From the NCBI RefSeq assembly GCF_014652855.1, contig NZ_BMZP01000003.1, positions 290,849 to 354,848 on the forward strand: a stretch of DNA of 64,000 nt, in the 5' to 3' direction. The notes below the pieces were generated by a model. It was not told where the DNA came from. It did no database searches and saw only the letters and a list, made by a program, of their open reading frames with translations. Position 1 is the first letter of the stretch, and every line of letters begins with the position of its first letter. The DNA is from Novosphingobium pokkalii. Lineage in GTDB: Bacteria > Pseudomonadota > Alphaproteobacteria > Sphingomonadales > Sphingomonadaceae. The position numbers and the translations under genes were made by a program. Shown piece by piece: positions 1 through 10,188 of the stretch.

Positions 1-708
1 GCCATCGGCCAGGCGCAATTGCGCCACGCCATCCGCGTCGATTCCGGCAAATCCGCCCATGATCGGGCCATGATCGCGATCGTTGACCGAAACCAGCGTG
101 CCACGCGGCACCGCGCGCTCTTCCCAGGCCGCGCGCAAGGCGGGCCACTGCCCGGCATGCCAGGCGCCCAAGTGCGCGGCCCAGCGCTCCGCGAGAATGG
201 CGGCGAAAGCGTCACGCGCCACCGGATGCCCCAGCGCGGCAAGCGATGCGGTTTCACGCCCAGGCACCACGGGCGCGGACGCGAGATTCACGCCGATCCC
301 GACAATCACTGTGTTCCCCACACGCTCCAGCAGGATACCGGCCAGCTTGGCCTGCCCCACCAGCACGTCGTTGGGCCATTTGAGATAGAGCGCGGGCAGC
401 CCCGGCGCGCAGACGGCGATCGCGTCCCACAGCGCCAGCCCGGCGACCAGCGCCAGTGTCTGCGGCGCGGTTTCGTGCGGCGCCAGGCGCACCGGCGTGG
501 AACCCATGAAATTGCCGAAGCCGTCGCTCCACACCCGCCCGGCGCGACCGCGCCCGGCGGTCTGGCGATCGGCAATCAGCCAGTGCCCTTCCAAAAGGCA
601 ATCCCCCCCACCAACGCGCGCAACCAGGGCGGCGTTGGTGGAGGGGATTTCTTGTACCAGTTCGAGCAAGGGCGGCTCAGGCCACGTGGAACAGCGCGGC
701 TGCGGCAT
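1..708 (-). CDS. birA: Biotin--[acetyl-CoA-carboxylase] ligase, 3' end cut by window edge
   Basis: BirA joins biotin to the carrier domain of acetyl-CoA carboxylase through biotinyl-AMP. The reading frame is open from an ATG at 708 to the window edge (236 codons), so the C-terminus is missing. Visible family motifs are an early EIPSTN (about residues 21-26), the biotin/ATP-binding GRGRAGRVW (about 56-64) and KWPNDVLV (about 114-121). No N-terminal helix-turn-helix precedes them, so this is a catalytic-only ligase rather than the bifunctional E. coli type. The start lies inside the nuoN 3' end (32-nt overlap), which suggests co-transcription with the nuo operon; nuoN-birA order is common in alphaproteobacteria. 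A downstream TTG is a less likely alternative start. Confidence 0.88.
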   Translation of the reverse strand, partial: MPQPRCSTWPEPPLLELVQEIPSTNAALVARVGGGDCLLEGHWLIADRQTAGRGRAGRVWSDGFGNFMGSTPVRLAPHETAPQTLALVAGLALWDAIAVCAPGLPALYLKWPNDVLVGQAKLAGILLERVGNTVIVGIGVNLASAPVVPGRETASLAALGHPVARDAFAAILAERWAAHLGAWHAGQWPALRAAWEERAVPRGTLVSVNDRDHGPIMGGFAGIDADGVAQLRLADG

Positions 709-2140
709 TGCCGGCCAGGCCGTGCAGCCAGTTGGTCAGCAGGTAGCCCAGCGGCGAGATGAACAGCGTGGCGATCACCAGCAGCACGGTGTGCGCCAGG
801 TCGCTCTTGCCCGTCACCTTGTCGGTCGCTTCATCGAAATAGAGCACCTTCACCACCTTGAGGTAGTAGAACGCGCCGATCACCGAAGCGGCGATACCGA
901 TCGCGGCGAGCGCCAGCAGGTTGGCCTGCACCGCCGCCTGGAACACCACGAACTTGCCCCAGAAGCCGAACAGCGGCGGAATGCCCGCCAGGCTGAACAT
1001 CACCGCGGCCAGCGCAGCGGCGAGCCCAGGGCGCGTCTTGGACAGGCCGGCCATGTCGGAAATGGCTTCGACCGGTTCGCCATCAGCGTCCTTGAGCATC
1101 AGCACGGCCACGAAACCCGCCACCGACATCGCCACGTAGATCGCCAGGTAGATCAGCATCGCGGCCGCGCCCGGCTGGTTGGCGCAGGCGAGACCAATGA
1201 GCATGAAGCCGACGTTGTTGATCGACGAATAGGCCATCAGGCGCTTGATGTTGTTCTGGCCAATCGCGCCCAGCGCACCGATCACGATCGACAGCAGCGC
1301 GGCAAAGATCACGATCTGCTGCCAGGCGTGGGGCTGTGCCCCGAAGGCTTCCAGGCTCACGCGCATCAGCAGCGAAAGCGCGGCCACCTTGGGCGCGGTG
1401 GCAAAGAAAGTCGTCACCGGGGTCGGCGCACCTTCATAGACGTCGGGCGTCCACATGTGAAACGGCGCGGCGCTGATCTTGAACGCCAGGCCGGCGAGCA
1501 CGAAGACCACGCCGAACGTTGCCCCGGTCGACAGGCCATGGCCCAGCGCCAGGCGAATGCCTTCAAAGCTGGTCGTGCCGGTGAAGCCATAGGTCAGGCT
1601 GACACCATAGAGCAGGATGCCCGAAGCGAGCGAGCCGAGCACGAAGTACTTGAGGCCCGATTCCGCCGAACGCTCGTCGCTGCGCAGCATCGAAGCGAGC
1701 ACATAGGAGGCAAGGCTGTTGAGTTCGAGGCCGATGTACAGCGCCAGCAGGTCCCCGGCCGACACCATGATGCCCATGCCGAGCGCCGCGAACAGCACCA
1801 GCAGCGGGAATTCGGCGCGCATGCCGCGCACCCGCTCGAAGAAGGCAGGCGCCACGATCAGCGTCACGCCAGCACCGGCATAGATCAGCAGCTTGGCAAA
1901 GGCAGCAAAGGCATCGGCGCGATACTGGCCGGCAAAGGCCGTCACATCAGGCCCCATGGCCGACCCGCACAGCGCGGGCGCGGCAATCAGCGCGCAGACC
2001 GCGAGCACGGCGACCGACAGGATGGAGATCAGGCGCGCGGCCTTGTCCCCACCCCAGGCGGCGACCAGCAGGAGCACCAGGCCGGAAACGCTGAGCACTT
2101 CCTCGGCCAGGGTGATCTGGAGAGAGCGAAGCAGTTCCAT
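677..2140 (-). CDS. nuoN: NADH-quinone oxidoreductase subunit N
   Basis: Antiporter-like membrane subunit of complex I, one of three proton-translocating modules in the membrane arm. The 487-residue protein is almost entirely hydrophobic, with a proton-antiporter domain and the conserved KISAAPFHMWTPDVYEGAP stretch near residue 225. Its length is normal for alphaproteobacterial NuoN. The ATG overlaps the nuoM stop by one base (TGATG), so translation is probably coupled. It is the last complex I gene of the operon; birA follows with an overlapping start. Confidence 0.96.
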   Translation of the reverse strand: MELLRSLQITLAEEVLSVSGLVLLLVAAWGGDKAARLISILSVAVLAVCALIAAPALCGSAMGPDVTAFAGQYRADAFAAFAKLLIYAGAGVTLIVAPAFFERVRGMRAEFPLLVLFAALGMGIMVSAGDLLALYIGLELNSLASYVLASMLRSDERSAESGLKYFVLGSLASGILLYGVSLTYGFTGTTSFEGIRLALGHGLSTGATFGVVFVLAGLAFKISAAPFHMWTPDVYEGAPTPVTTFFATAPKVAALSLLMRVSLEAFGAQPHAWQQIVIFAALLSIVIGALGAIGQNNIKRLMAYSSINNVGFMLIGLACANQPGAAAMLIYLAIYVAMSVAGFVAVLMLKDADGEPVEAISDMAGLSKTRPGLAAALAAVMFSLAGIPPLFGFWGKFVVFQAAVQANLLALAAIGIAASVIGAFYYLKVVKVLYFDEATDKVTGKSDLAHTVLLVIATLFISPLGYLLTNWLHGLAGNAAAALFHVA

Positions 2141-3672
2141 CAGTGCGCCTCCCCGTGCGCGGCTTCTTCATGGGCGGGCTGGCCCACCCCGAGTTTAAAT
2201 TGCAGGTCGCCCTTGGGCTTGGTCGGGGCGACGCGCGCCTCGATCGCGGCGATATCCTTGCGCATCGGCGCCAGGAAGCTTTCGGGGTAGACGCCCATCC
2301 ACAGCACGACAGCGGCCAGCGGCACCATCATCGCCCACTCGCGCTTGTCGAGATCGAGCATGGCGGCGGCATCAGCGTTCTTCTGATCGCCGAAGATAAC
2401 CCGGCGATAGAGATAGAGCATATAGGCCGCGCCCAGGATGATCCCGGTGGTGCAGACCAGGCCCACCCAACTGCTTTCGGCATAGACGCCCATCAGCGAC
2501 AGGAACTCGCCGACGAACCCGCTGGTGCCCGGCAGGCCGATCGAGGCCATGGTGAACAGCAGCATGAATAGCGCGTAGTAGGGCATGTTGATCGCCAGGC
2601 CACCGTAACGGGTGATCTCGCGGGTGTGCAGGCGATCGTAGATCACGCCGACGCCAAGGAACAGCGCACCGGCGACCAAGCCGTGGCTGAGCATGATCAG
2701 CATCGAGCCTTCCAACCCTTGCGTGTTGAAGGCGAACAGGCCGATCGTCACGATCGCCATGTGCGCGACCGACGAATAGGCGATCAGCTTCTTGATGTCG
2801 TGCTGGACCAGCGCGATCAGCGAAGTGATCACCACCGCCGCCATCGACATGCCCCACACCAGCGGCGCAAGCTGCGCCGAGGCCTGCGGGAACATCGGCA
2901 GTGAGAAGCGGATGAAGCCATAGCCACCCATCTTGAGCAGCACGCCGGCCAGGATCACCGAACCGGCAGTCGGCGCCTGCACGTGCGCGTCGGGCAGCCA
3001 GGTGTGCACCGGCCACATCGGCATCTTCACCGCAAAGCTGGCAAAGAACGCGAGCCACAGCCAGGTCTGGGCCTGGACCGGGAAGTTGTAGGCCATCAGC
3101 GTGGGAATGTCGCTGGTGCCGGCCACGTTGACCATCCAGAACATCGCGATGAGCATCAGCACCGAGCCGAGCAGCGTGTAGAGGAAGAACTTGTAGCTGG
3201 CGTAGATGCGATCCGCCCCGCCCCAGATGCCGATGATCAGGTACATCGGGATCAGGCCGGCCTCGAACATGATGTAGAACAGGAACAGGTCCTGCGCGGT
3301 GAAGACGCCGATCATCAGCGTCTCCATCAGCAGGAAGGCGGCATAGTATTCGCCTGCCCGCTTCTCGATCGAGTTCCAGCTCGCGCCGATGCAGATCGGC
3401 ATGAGGAACACGGTCAGCGCGATCAGCAGCAGGGCAATGCCGTCAATGCCGAGCTTCCATTCAAAGCCCGAGAACAGCGCGGCACGCTCCTGGAACTGCC
3501 ATTGCGCGCCGCCCACGTCGAAGTGCATCCATAGGACGACGCCGAGGACGAAATCGATGAGGGTGGCGATCAGCGCGATCAGGCGGGCCTGCTCGCGATT
3601 GGCCTTGAGGACGAGGCCGGCGCCGACGAGCGGCACCAGCAGCATGAGCGAAAGGATCGGAAAGCCGGTCAT
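2140..3672 (-). CDS. nuoM: NADH-quinone oxidoreductase subunit M
   Basis: Second antiporter-like proton-pumping subunit of the complex I membrane arm. The 510-residue protein has about 14 hydrophobic segments. The hallmark [19 protein letters not shown] lies around residue 215-235, followed by the lysine-bearing [15 protein letters not shown] segment. The start overlaps the nuoL stop in an ATGA arrangement. The C-terminal tail is charged and histidine-containing. Length and motifs are typical. Confidence 0.97.
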   Translation of the reverse strand: MTGFPILSLMLLVPLVGAGLVLKANREQARLIALIATLIDFVLGVVLWMHFDVGGAQWQFQERAALFSGFEWKLGIDGIALLLIALTVFLMPICIGASWNSIEKRAGEYYAAFLLMETLMIGVFTAQDLFLFYIMFEAGLIPMYLIIGIWGGADRIYASYKFFLYTLLGSVLMLIAMFWMVNVAGTSDIPTLMAYNFPVQAQTWLWLAFFASFAVKMPMWPVHTWLPDAHVQAPTAGSVILAGVLLKMGGYGFIRFSLPMFPQASAQLAPLVWGMSMAAVVITSLIALVQHDIKKLIAYSSVAHMAIVTIGLFAFNTQGLEGSMLIMLSHGLVAGALFLGVGVIYDRLHTREITRYGGLAINMPYYALFMLLFTMASIGLPGTSGFVGEFLSLMGVYAESSWVGLVCTTGIILGAAYMLYLYRRVIFGDQKNADAAAMLDLDKREWAMMVPLAAVVLWMGVYPESFLAPMRKDIAAIEARVAPTKPKGDLQFKLGVGQPAHEEAAHGEAH

Positions 3673-5717
3673 TGTGCGATCACCCAGCTGATCGCGCCGA
3701 CGAGACCGACGAGCATGACCAGCGCATAGCTGTAGAGATATCCGGACTGGAGCTTGACCGCCCCGCGGCTGCCCTGCGCCACCAGCCAGGCGGCGCCGTT
3801 CGGGCCAAAGCGATCGATGATCCCGATGTCACCCACCTTCCAGAACACGCGGCCGAGCCAGAGCGCGGGGCGCACGAAGATGAAGTGATAGAGTTCGTCG
3901 AAGTACCACTTGTTGAGCAGGAAGCGGTAGAGGAAGCCGAACTGCTCGACGAAGGCCGCCGGGAACCCAGGGTTCACGATGTAGGCATAGGTCGCGATCA
4001 GGAAACCCGTGACCATCACTGCGAACGGCGACCACTTCACCCAGGTCGGCACATGGTGCGCGGCGTGGATCAGGTGCTCGCTATAGACCAGCGCGCCCTT
4101 CCAGAATTCGCCGGTGCCTTCGCTGATGAAGGCATGCGCAAACACCCAACCGGCGAAAATGGCACCGAGCGACAGCACAACCAGCGGCACCAGCATGACC
4201 AGCGGGCTTTCGTGCGGGTGATAGCCCGCCGTGCCGTCGCTGTGTTCGTCATGGTGGTGATGATCGTGGCCGTGGCCATGGTCATGTCCATGGTCGCCAT
4301 GGCCATGCGCATCGTGAACCGCATGCTGGATGTGCTCCGACTGCTCCCAGCGCGGCTTGCCGAAGAAGGTCAGATAGACCAGGCGCCAAGAATAGAAGCT
4401 GGTGAGCAGCGCGGCGAACACGCCCATGAAGAAGGCGAAGTGCCCCAGTTCGGTGCCCTTGGCCCAGGCGGCCTCGATGATCGCGTCCTTCGAGAAGAAA
4501 CCGGCGAAACCGATCTCGAACGCACCCACCCCGGTAATGGCCAGCGTGCCGGCCATCATGGCGAAGAAGGTCAGCGGGATCTTCTTCCGCAGGCCGCCGT
4601 AATAGCGCATGTCCTGCTCGTGGTGCATCGCATGGATCACCGAGCCGGCACCCAGGAACAACAGCGCCTTGAAGAAGGCGTGGGTGAACAGGTGGAACAT
4701 CGCCGCGCCATAGGCGCCGACGCCGGCGGCAAAGAACATGTAGCCGAGCTGCGAGCAGGTCGAATAGGCGATCACGCGCTTGATGTCGGTCTGCGTCGTG
4801 CCGATGGTGGCGGCAAAGAAGCAGGTCATCGCGCCGATGAAGGTCACGAAACCGGTCGCGGTCGGGCTGAGTTCAAACAGCGGCGACAGGCGGCAGACCA
4901 TGAACACACCTGCGGTCACCATGGTGGCCGCGTGGATCAGCGCCGACACCGGGGTCGGGCCTTCCATCGCGTCGGGCAGCCAGGTGTGCAGGCCAAGCTG
5001 GGCGGACTTGCCCATCGCGCCGATGAACAGCAGGATGCACAGCACGGTCGCGGTGTCGAAGCGATGGCCCAGGAAGCCGACGGTCGAACCCGGCAGCACC
5101 GAAGGCGCGGCATGCAGGATCGCCGGGATCGAGACCGTGCCGAACACCCAGAACACGCCGAAGATGCCGAGCATGAAGCCAAGGTCGCCCACGCGGTTGA
5201 CCACAAAGGCCTTCATCGCCGCAGCATTGGCGCTGGGCTTGCGGAACCAGAAGCCGATCAGCAAATAGGAAGCCAGACCGACGCCTTCCCAGCCGAAGAA
5301 CATCTGCACCAGGTTGTCGGCCGTCACCAGCATGAGCATGGCGAAGGTGAACAGCGACAGATAGGCGAAGAAGCGCGGCTGATCCGGCTCCTCGCTCATG
5401 TACCCCCACGAATAGAGGTGCACGAGGAACGAGACGCTGGTGATCACCACCAGCATGATCGCGGTGAGCGTGTCGACCCGCAGCGCCCAGAGGAAGTCGA
5501 GATCGCCCGACTTCACCCATTGCAGCACCGGGGTGACGCTGGCTTGCGCGTGGCCACCCAGGAACGACAGGAAGATCGGCCACGACAGCGCGCACGAGAC
5601 AGCGAGCGCGCCGGTGGTGATCACCTTGGCCGGGATCAGGCCGAGTTTCTTGTTGCCAAGGCCGGCAACGATCGCTGCCAGAAGCGGCAGGAAGACGATG
5701 ACGTTGATGGACGACAT
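3669..5717 (-). CDS. nuoL: NADH-quinone oxidoreductase subunit L
   Basis: Distal antiporter-like subunit of complex I, carrying the long lateral helix. The 682-residue protein shows the conserved [15 protein letters not shown] and [25 protein letters not shown] motifs. An unusual loop at about residues 464-495 (genomic 4238-4325) is dominated by histidine, glycine and aspartate, with a run of four histidines. It lies between hydrophobic helices, so it should be a soluble loop; its function is unknown. The gene starts 4 bp after the nuoK stop and overlaps nuoM by 4 bp. Confidence 0.97.
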   Translation of the reverse strand: MSSINVIVFLPLLAAIVAGLGNKKLGLIPAKVITTGALAVSCALSWPIFLSFLGGHAQASVTPVLQWVKSGDLDFLWALRVDTLTAIMLVVITSVSFLVHLYSWGYMSEEPDQPRFFAYLSLFTFAMLMLVTADNLVQMFFGWEGVGLASYLLIGFWFRKPSANAAAMKAFVVNRVGDLGFMLGIFGVFWVFGTVSIPAILHAAPSVLPGSTVGFLGHRFDTATVLCILLFIGAMGKSAQLGLHTWLPDAMEGPTPVSALIHAATMVTAGVFMVCRLSPLFELSPTATGFVTFIGAMTCFFAATIGTTQTDIKRVIAYSTCSQLGYMFFAAGVGAYGAAMFHLFTHAFFKALLFLGAGSVIHAMHHEQDMRYYGGLRKKIPLTFFAMMAGTLAITGVGAFEIGFAGFFSKDAIIEAAWAKGTELGHFAFFMGVFAALLTSFYSWRLVYLTFFGKPRWEQSEHIQHAVHDAHGHGDHGHDHGHGHDHHHHDEHSDGTAGYHPHESPLVMLVPLVVLSLGAIFAGWVFAHAFISEGTGEFWKGALVYSEHLIHAAHHVPTWVKWSPFAVMVTGFLIATYAYIVNPGFPAAFVEQFGFLYRFLLNKWYFDELYHFIFVRPALWLGRVFWKVGDIGIIDRFGPNGAAWLVAQGSRGAVKLQSGYLYSYALVMLVGLVGAISWVIAQ

Positions 5718-5721
5718 GGGT

Positions 5722-6027
5722 TCAGCCCTTCATCCGGTTGACGTCGTCAACGGCAATCGTGCCGCGGCCACGGAAGTAGATGACAAGAATGGCAAGCCCG
5801 ATCGCCGCTTCGCCCGCCGCCACCGTGAGCACGAACATTGCGAAGATCTGGCCGACCAGATCGTGAAGAAAGACGCTGAAGGCGACCAGGTTGAGGTTCA
5901 CCGACAGCAGGATCAGCTCGATCGCCATCAAGAGGATGATGACGTTCTTGCGATTGAGGAAAATCCCCAGCACGCCGAGCACGAACAGGATCGCGCTGAC
6001 GATGACATAGTGTTCGATGCCGATCAT
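5722..6027 (-). CDS. nuoK: NADH-quinone oxidoreductase subunit K
   Basis: Small membrane subunit of complex I (101 residues, three transmembrane helices) that carries the buried glutamates needed for proton transfer. Seen here are the [17 protein letters not shown] segment, with the key glutamate in helix 2, and [18 protein letters not shown], with the second glutamate in helix 3. The ATG overlaps the nuoJ stop by one base (TGATG). Length equals the family norm. Confidence 0.97.
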   Translation of the reverse strand: MIGIEHYVIVSAILFVLGVLGIFLNRKNVIILLMAIELILLSVNLNLVAFSVFLHDLVGQIFAMFVLTVAAGEAAIGLAILVIYFRGRGTIAVDDVNRMKG

Positions 6028-6644
6028 CAGAGCGTAACCCCCTTCCCGACTTCCGGCTGAAGATTGATGGTCGCCTCTTCCGGACGGCGCGAGATCTGGC
6101 TGCTCGGCTTCTGGCCGCGCACGTCACCACGCTGGCGATGGGTCAGCACGATGGCGCCGATCATCGCCACCAGCAGGATGATGCCGGCGGTTTCAAACAG
6201 GAAGAGATAGCGCGAATAGAGGAGCGCCCCGATCGCGGCGGTATTCGACAGGCCCGCCACCGGCGCAGTCGCCGCGTCGGGCGTGCCGAGTGCCAGGCCA
6301 CCGGCCTTGTAGGCGCCCACGCCCATGACCAGTTCGGCCAGGAGCACGAAAGCCAGGGCAAAGCCGAGCGGGAAGTTTTTGATGAACCCGGCGCGAAGCT
6401 GCGCGAAGTCGATGTCCAGCATCATGACGACGAACAGGAACAGCACCGCGACGGCGCCGACATAGACGATCACCAGCAGCATCGCGATGAATTCGGCGCC
6501 GATGAGGATCATCAGCCCGGCCGCGTTGAAGAACGCCAGGATCAGCCACAGCACCGAATGCACCGGGTTGCGGGCGAGAATGGTCACCGCGCCCGAAAAG
6601 ATCGTCAGCGTGGCGAAAAGGTAAAAGGCAATTGCCTGGATCAT
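6027..6644 (-). CDS. nuoJ: NADH-quinone oxidoreductase subunit J
   Basis: Membrane subunit of complex I with five predicted helices in 205 residues. The N-terminal helix and the [18 protein letters not shown] and [13 protein letters not shown] segments match NuoJ. The last 30 or so residues are polar and probably cytoplasmic. It follows nuoI by 12 bp and overlaps nuoK by one base. Confidence 0.95.
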   Translation of the reverse strand: MIQAIAFYLFATLTIFSGAVTILARNPVHSVLWLILAFFNAAGLMILIGAEFIAMLLVIVYVGAVAVLFLFVVMMLDIDFAQLRAGFIKNFPLGFALAFVLLAELVMGVGAYKAGGLALGTPDAATAPVAGLSNTAAIGALLYSRYLFLFETAGIILLVAMIGAIVLTHRQRGDVRGQKPSSQISRRPEEATINLQPEVGKGVTL

Positions 6645-6656
6645 GACGCGCGCCCC

Positions 6657-7142
6657 TTACCGGTACGGTGCATCGGCTTCAAGGTTCGCGGCAATTGCCC
6701 GCTCCCACTTGTCCCCGTTCGCCAGAAGCTTGGCCTTGTCGTAAAGCAGTTCTTCGCGCGTTTCGGTCGCGTATTCGAAGTTCGGCCCTTCGACGATGGC
6801 ATCGACCGGGCAGGCTTCCTGGCAAAAGCCGCAGAAGATGCACTTGGTCATGTCGATATCGTACCGCGTGGTGCGGCGGCTGCCGTCCTCGCGCGGCTGC
6901 GCCTCGATCGTGATCGCCTGCGCCGGGCACACGGCCTCGCACAGCTTGCACGCGATGCAGCGTTCCTCGCCGTTGGGATAACGGCGCAGGGCGTGTTCAC
7001 CACGGAAGCGCGGCGAGATCGGGTTCTTCTCGAACGGGTAGTTCACGGTCGCCTTGGGCCTGAAGAAATACTTCAGGGTCAGCCAGTGCGCTTTCACGAA
7101 CTCCCAGAGGGTGAAGCTCTTGACGAGCTGTCCGACAGTCAT
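6657..7142 (-). CDS. nuoI: NADH-quinone oxidoreductase subunit I (2x 4Fe-4S)
   Basis: Peripheral-arm ferredoxin-like subunit that passes electrons from NuoG to NuoB. The 161-residue protein has two complete Cys-x2-Cys-x2-Cys-x3-Cys-Pro clusters, [12 protein letters not shown] (about residues 62-73) and [12 protein letters not shown] (about 101-112), which bind N6a and N6b. Its start overlaps the nuoH stop in an ATGA arrangement. Confidence 0.98.
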   Translation of the reverse strand: MTVGQLVKSFTLWEFVKAHWLTLKYFFRPKATVNYPFEKNPISPRFRGEHALRRYPNGEERCIACKLCEAVCPAQAITIEAQPREDGSRRTTRYDIDMTKCIFCGFCQEACPVDAIVEGPNFEYATETREELLYDKAKLLANGDKWERAIAANLEADAPYR

Positions 7143-8185
7143 GCGAAGTGTCCGGTAGCCATGAGGTAGCCGCTGACGAGGAACACGAACAGCAGCGAGA
7201 CGGGCAGGAAGATCTTCCAGCCAAGGCGCATCAGTTGGTCATAACGGTAACGGGGCACCGTCGCCTTGACCCAACTGAACACGAAGAAGCCGAAAGCAAT
7301 CTTGAGGATGAGCCAGATCCAGCCAGGGATCAGGTAGAGAACCGCCAGTTCCACCGGCGGCAGGTAGCCCCCCCAGAACAGCGTGGCATTGAGCGCGCAC
7401 ATCAAGAGCACGTTGCCATATTCACCCAGCCAGAACAGGGCGAACGCCATCGACGAATATTCGGTCTGGTAACCGGCGACGAGTTCGCTTTCCGCTTCGG
7501 TCAGGTCGAACGGCGCGCGCTGGGTTTCGGCCATGCTGGAGATGAGGAACATCACCCACATCGGGAACAGCAGCGGGCTGCACCAGAAGCCGTTGATGAA
7601 GCCGAGCCCGAAGCCGTGCTGTGCCTTGACGATATCGTTCAGGTTGAACGAGTTGGCCCACAGCACCACGCAGACCAGGATGAAGCCGATCGAGACTTCA
7701 TAGCTGATCATCTGGGCCGAGGCGCGCATCGCCGAGAAGAACGGATACTTCGAGTTGGACGACCAACCGGCGATGACGATGCCGTAAACCCCGAGCGACG
7801 AGATCGCCAGGATATAGAGCAGGCCGACGTTGATGTTGGCGAGGATCGCGCCCGAGTTGAACGGGATCACCGCCCAGGCGAGCAGCGCCACCGTGAAAGT
7901 GATGATCGGGGCGATCAGGAACAGGCCCTTGTTCGCCGCCGAAGGAATGATGGTTTCCTGAAGGAAGACCTTGAGGCCATCGGCAAACGACTGGAGGATG
8001 CCGAACGGACCGACCACGTTGGGGCCGCGACGCAGCGCCATCGAGGCCCAGACCTTGCGGTCAACATAGATGACCATGGCCACCGCCAGCATCACCGGCA
8101 GCGCGATCAGCAGGATGCCGCAGATCGTGGAGATGGTCCAGGCCGCCGCGAAGGGCAGGCCAAGACCCTGAAAGAACGCAGTCAT
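7139..8185 (-). CDS. nuoH: NADH-quinone oxidoreductase subunit H
   Basis: Membrane subunit that, with NuoB and NuoD, forms the quinone pocket. The 348-residue protein shows the characteristic [19 protein letters not shown] near the N-terminus and [22 protein letters not shown] in the middle, with the conserved glutamates and arginines of the ubiquinone channel. It overlaps nuoG (4 bp, start) and nuoI (4 bp, stop). Confidence 0.98.
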   Translation of the reverse strand: MTAFFQGLGLPFAAAWTISTICGILLIALPVMLAVAMVIYVDRKVWASMALRRGPNVVGPFGILQSFADGLKVFLQETIIPSAANKGLFLIAPIITFTVALLAWAVIPFNSGAILANINVGLLYILAISSLGVYGIVIAGWSSNSKYPFFSAMRASAQMISYEVSIGFILVCVVLWANSFNLNDIVKAQHGFGLGFINGFWCSPLLFPMWVMFLISSMAETQRAPFDLTEAESELVAGYQTEYSSMAFALFWLGEYGNVLLMCALNATLFWGGYLPPVELAVLYLIPGWIWLILKIAFGFFVFSWVKATVPRYRYDQLMRLGWKIFLPVSLLFVFLVSGYLMATGHFA

Positions 8186-10188
8186 TCCGCGGCCTCCGCC
8201 TGAAGTTCACCGTGGAGCAGTTCCGCCGAGCAGCGTTGCAGCGTCGGGCTGGCCCGGCCGATGGCGTTGTTGAGGTAGGGGTCCTTGATCGGATAGCCGA
8301 TCGTACCCGCGCAATCCGCCGTGGCCGGGGCCGCCGGCAGCGCGCCGTAGTAGGCAAGGCCTTCTTGGCCGAGCGCAGGAACCTGCGCAATCATCGCAGC
8401 GCGGAGCTGTTCAAAGCTGTCGAAGCCGACATTGACGCCAAAGGCATCGGCCAGCGCGCGCAGGATCGTCCAGTCCTCACGCGCTTCGCCCGGAGCGAAC
8501 ACGGCGCGTTCGGCAAACTGCACGCGGCCTTCGGTGTTGACGTAAGTGCCGTCCTTTTCGCTGAACGCGGCAGCGGGCAGGATCACGTCGGCGGCATGGG
8601 CCGCCTTGTCACCGTGGTGGCCGATGTGCACGATCATGCTGTCGGCAAACTTGGTCCAGTCGACTTCGTCGGCGCCGAGCGAGATGACCATCCTGGGCTT
8701 CGCCGCCACGAGATCGGCCAGGCCGCCGGGCTGGGCATAGCCGAGCATCAGGCCGCCCATACGCGAAGCCGCCATGTGCAGCACGTTGAAGCCGTTCCAG
8801 CCCTCGCGCACCAGGTTGAAGCGTTCGGCAAAACCCAGGCCCGCTTCCAGCGCACCCTTGGCCAGCGCGCCACCGCCGATGATGATCGCCGGCTTGGCCG
8901 CCGCACCAAAGGCCTCGGTGACGTCGGCCGGCAGGTTGAACAGCAGGCTGGCATCTTCGCCCAGGAACGTGGCGGGATAGGTCGTATCCCAGACCGGGCC
9001 GATCACGAAGACCTTGGCGCCGCGCTTGACCGCCTTGCGCAGGCGGGCGTTGAGCAGCGGGGCTTCGTCGCGGATCTGGCTGCCCACGATCAGGATCGCG
9101 TCGGATTCCTCGATCCCGCCCAGAGTCGAATTGAACGCCACGGCAGCCAAGTTGGACGCGGTGTAGGCGAGGCCCGTCTGGCGCCCTTCGAGCAGCGAAG
9201 ACCCGAGCGCGCCGGCCAGTTGCTTGGCCGCGAACATGGTTTCGCAATCAACCAGGTCACCGGCGACGACCGCCACCGACGCGCTCGGATTGATCGAGGC
9301 CACGGCAGCAAAGGCTTCGGCCCAGGTCGCGGCGACCAGCTTGCCGTCGCGGCGCAGCCACGGACGATCGAGACGACGGCGGGTGAGGCCATCGACCATG
9401 AAGCGGCCGCGGTCGGCCAGCCATTCCTCGTTCACGTCGTCGTTCACGCGCGGCAGGATGCGCAGCACTTCGCGGCCACGGCTGTCGAGGCGGATGTTGG
9501 CGCCGATCGCGTCCGAAACGTCGATCGAGAGCGTCTTCTTCAGCTCCCACGGACGCGCTTCAAACGCATAGGGCTTGCTGGTCAGCGCGCCGACCGGGCA
9601 GAGGTCGATCACATTGGCCGAAAGCTCGTGCTTGGCGGCCTTTTCCAGATAGGTGCTGATCTGCATGGTTTCGCCGCGATAGAGCGCGCCGATTTCGTCC
9701 ACGCCGGCGATCTCTTCGGAGAAACGCACGCAGCGGGTGCAGTGGATGCAGCGCGTCATCGTGGTCTTGATGAGCGGCCCCATGTACTTCTCGGTCACGG
9801 CGCGCTTGTGCTCGTGATAGCGCGAGCCACCACGGCCATAGGCCACCGACTGGTCCTGAAGGTCGCACTCGCCGCCCTGGTCGCAGATCGGGCAATCGAG
9901 CGGGTGGTTGATGAGGAGGAACTCCATCACCCCTTCCCGCGCCTTCTTGACCATTTCGCTGTCGGTGCGGATTTCCTGGCCTTCGCTGGCCGGAAGCGCG
10001 CACGAAGCCTGCGGCTTGGGCGGCCCGGGCTTCACTTCGACCAGGCACATGCGGCAGTTGCCGGCGATGCTCAGTCGCTCGTGATAGCAGAAGCGGGGGA
10101 TTTCCTTGCCGGCGAGTTCGCAGGCCTGGAGCACGGTGGCCCCGGCCGGAACTTCGAGTTCGACGCCGTCTACTTTGACCTTGGGCAT
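8182..10188 (-). CDS. nuoG: NADH-quinone oxidoreductase subunit G
   Basis: Large iron-sulfur subunit of the peripheral arm. An N-terminal 2Fe-2S ferredoxin domain has CYHERLSIAGNCRMC (about residues 34-48). The His-Cys3 ligands of the next cluster lie in NHPLDCPICDQGGECDLQDQ, and CIHCTRC begins the next 4Fe-4S motif. A degenerate molybdopterin-oxidoreductase fold follows. At 668 residues it is the short mitochondrial/alphaproteobacterial type, much shorter than E. coli NuoG. Its ATG overlaps the nuoF stop by one base. Confidence 0.97.
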   Translation of the reverse strand: MPKVKVDGVELEVPAGATVLQACELAGKEIPRFCYHERLSIAGNCRMCLVEVKPGPPKPQASCALPASEGQEIRTDSEMVKKAREGVMEFLLINHPLDCPICDQGGECDLQDQSVAYGRGGSRYHEHKRAVTEKYMGPLIKTTMTRCIHCTRCVRFSEEIAGVDEIGALYRGETMQISTYLEKAAKHELSANVIDLCPVGALTSKPYAFEARPWELKKTLSIDVSDAIGANIRLDSRGREVLRILPRVNDDVNEEWLADRGRFMVDGLTRRRLDRPWLRRDGKLVAATWAEAFAAVASINPSASVAVVAGDLVDCETMFAAKQLAGALGSSLLEGRQTGLAYTASNLAAVAFNSTLGGIEESDAILIVGSQIRDEAPLLNARLRKAVKRGAKVFVIGPVWDTTYPATFLGEDASLLFNLPADVTEAFGAAAKPAIIIGGGALAKGALEAGLGFAERFNLVREGWNGFNVLHMAASRMGGLMLGYAQPGGLADLVAAKPRMVISLGADEVDWTKFADSMIVHIGHHGDKAAHAADVILPAAAFSEKDGTYVNTEGRVQFAERAVFAPGEAREDWTILRALADAFGVNVGFDSFEQLRAAMIAQVPALGQEGLAYYGALPAAPATADCAGTIGYPIKDPYLNNAIGRASPTLQRCSAELLHGELQAEAAE

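Noticed and set aside
601..620. Apparent frameshift in birA near a run of seven C/G
   Set aside because: Careful counting of the seven-base run gives one continuous frame through the biotin-ligase motifs.
497..2290. Long plus-strand open frame of about 600 codons opposite nuoN
   Set aside because: Its composition (Arg, His and Gln-rich) is that of the complement of a GC-rich membrane-protein gene, and nuoN on the other strand is unmistakable.
3672..5741. Plus-strand open frame of about 690 codons opposite nuoL
   Set aside because: Exact antisense shadow of nuoL with no recognisable domain and no ribosome site.
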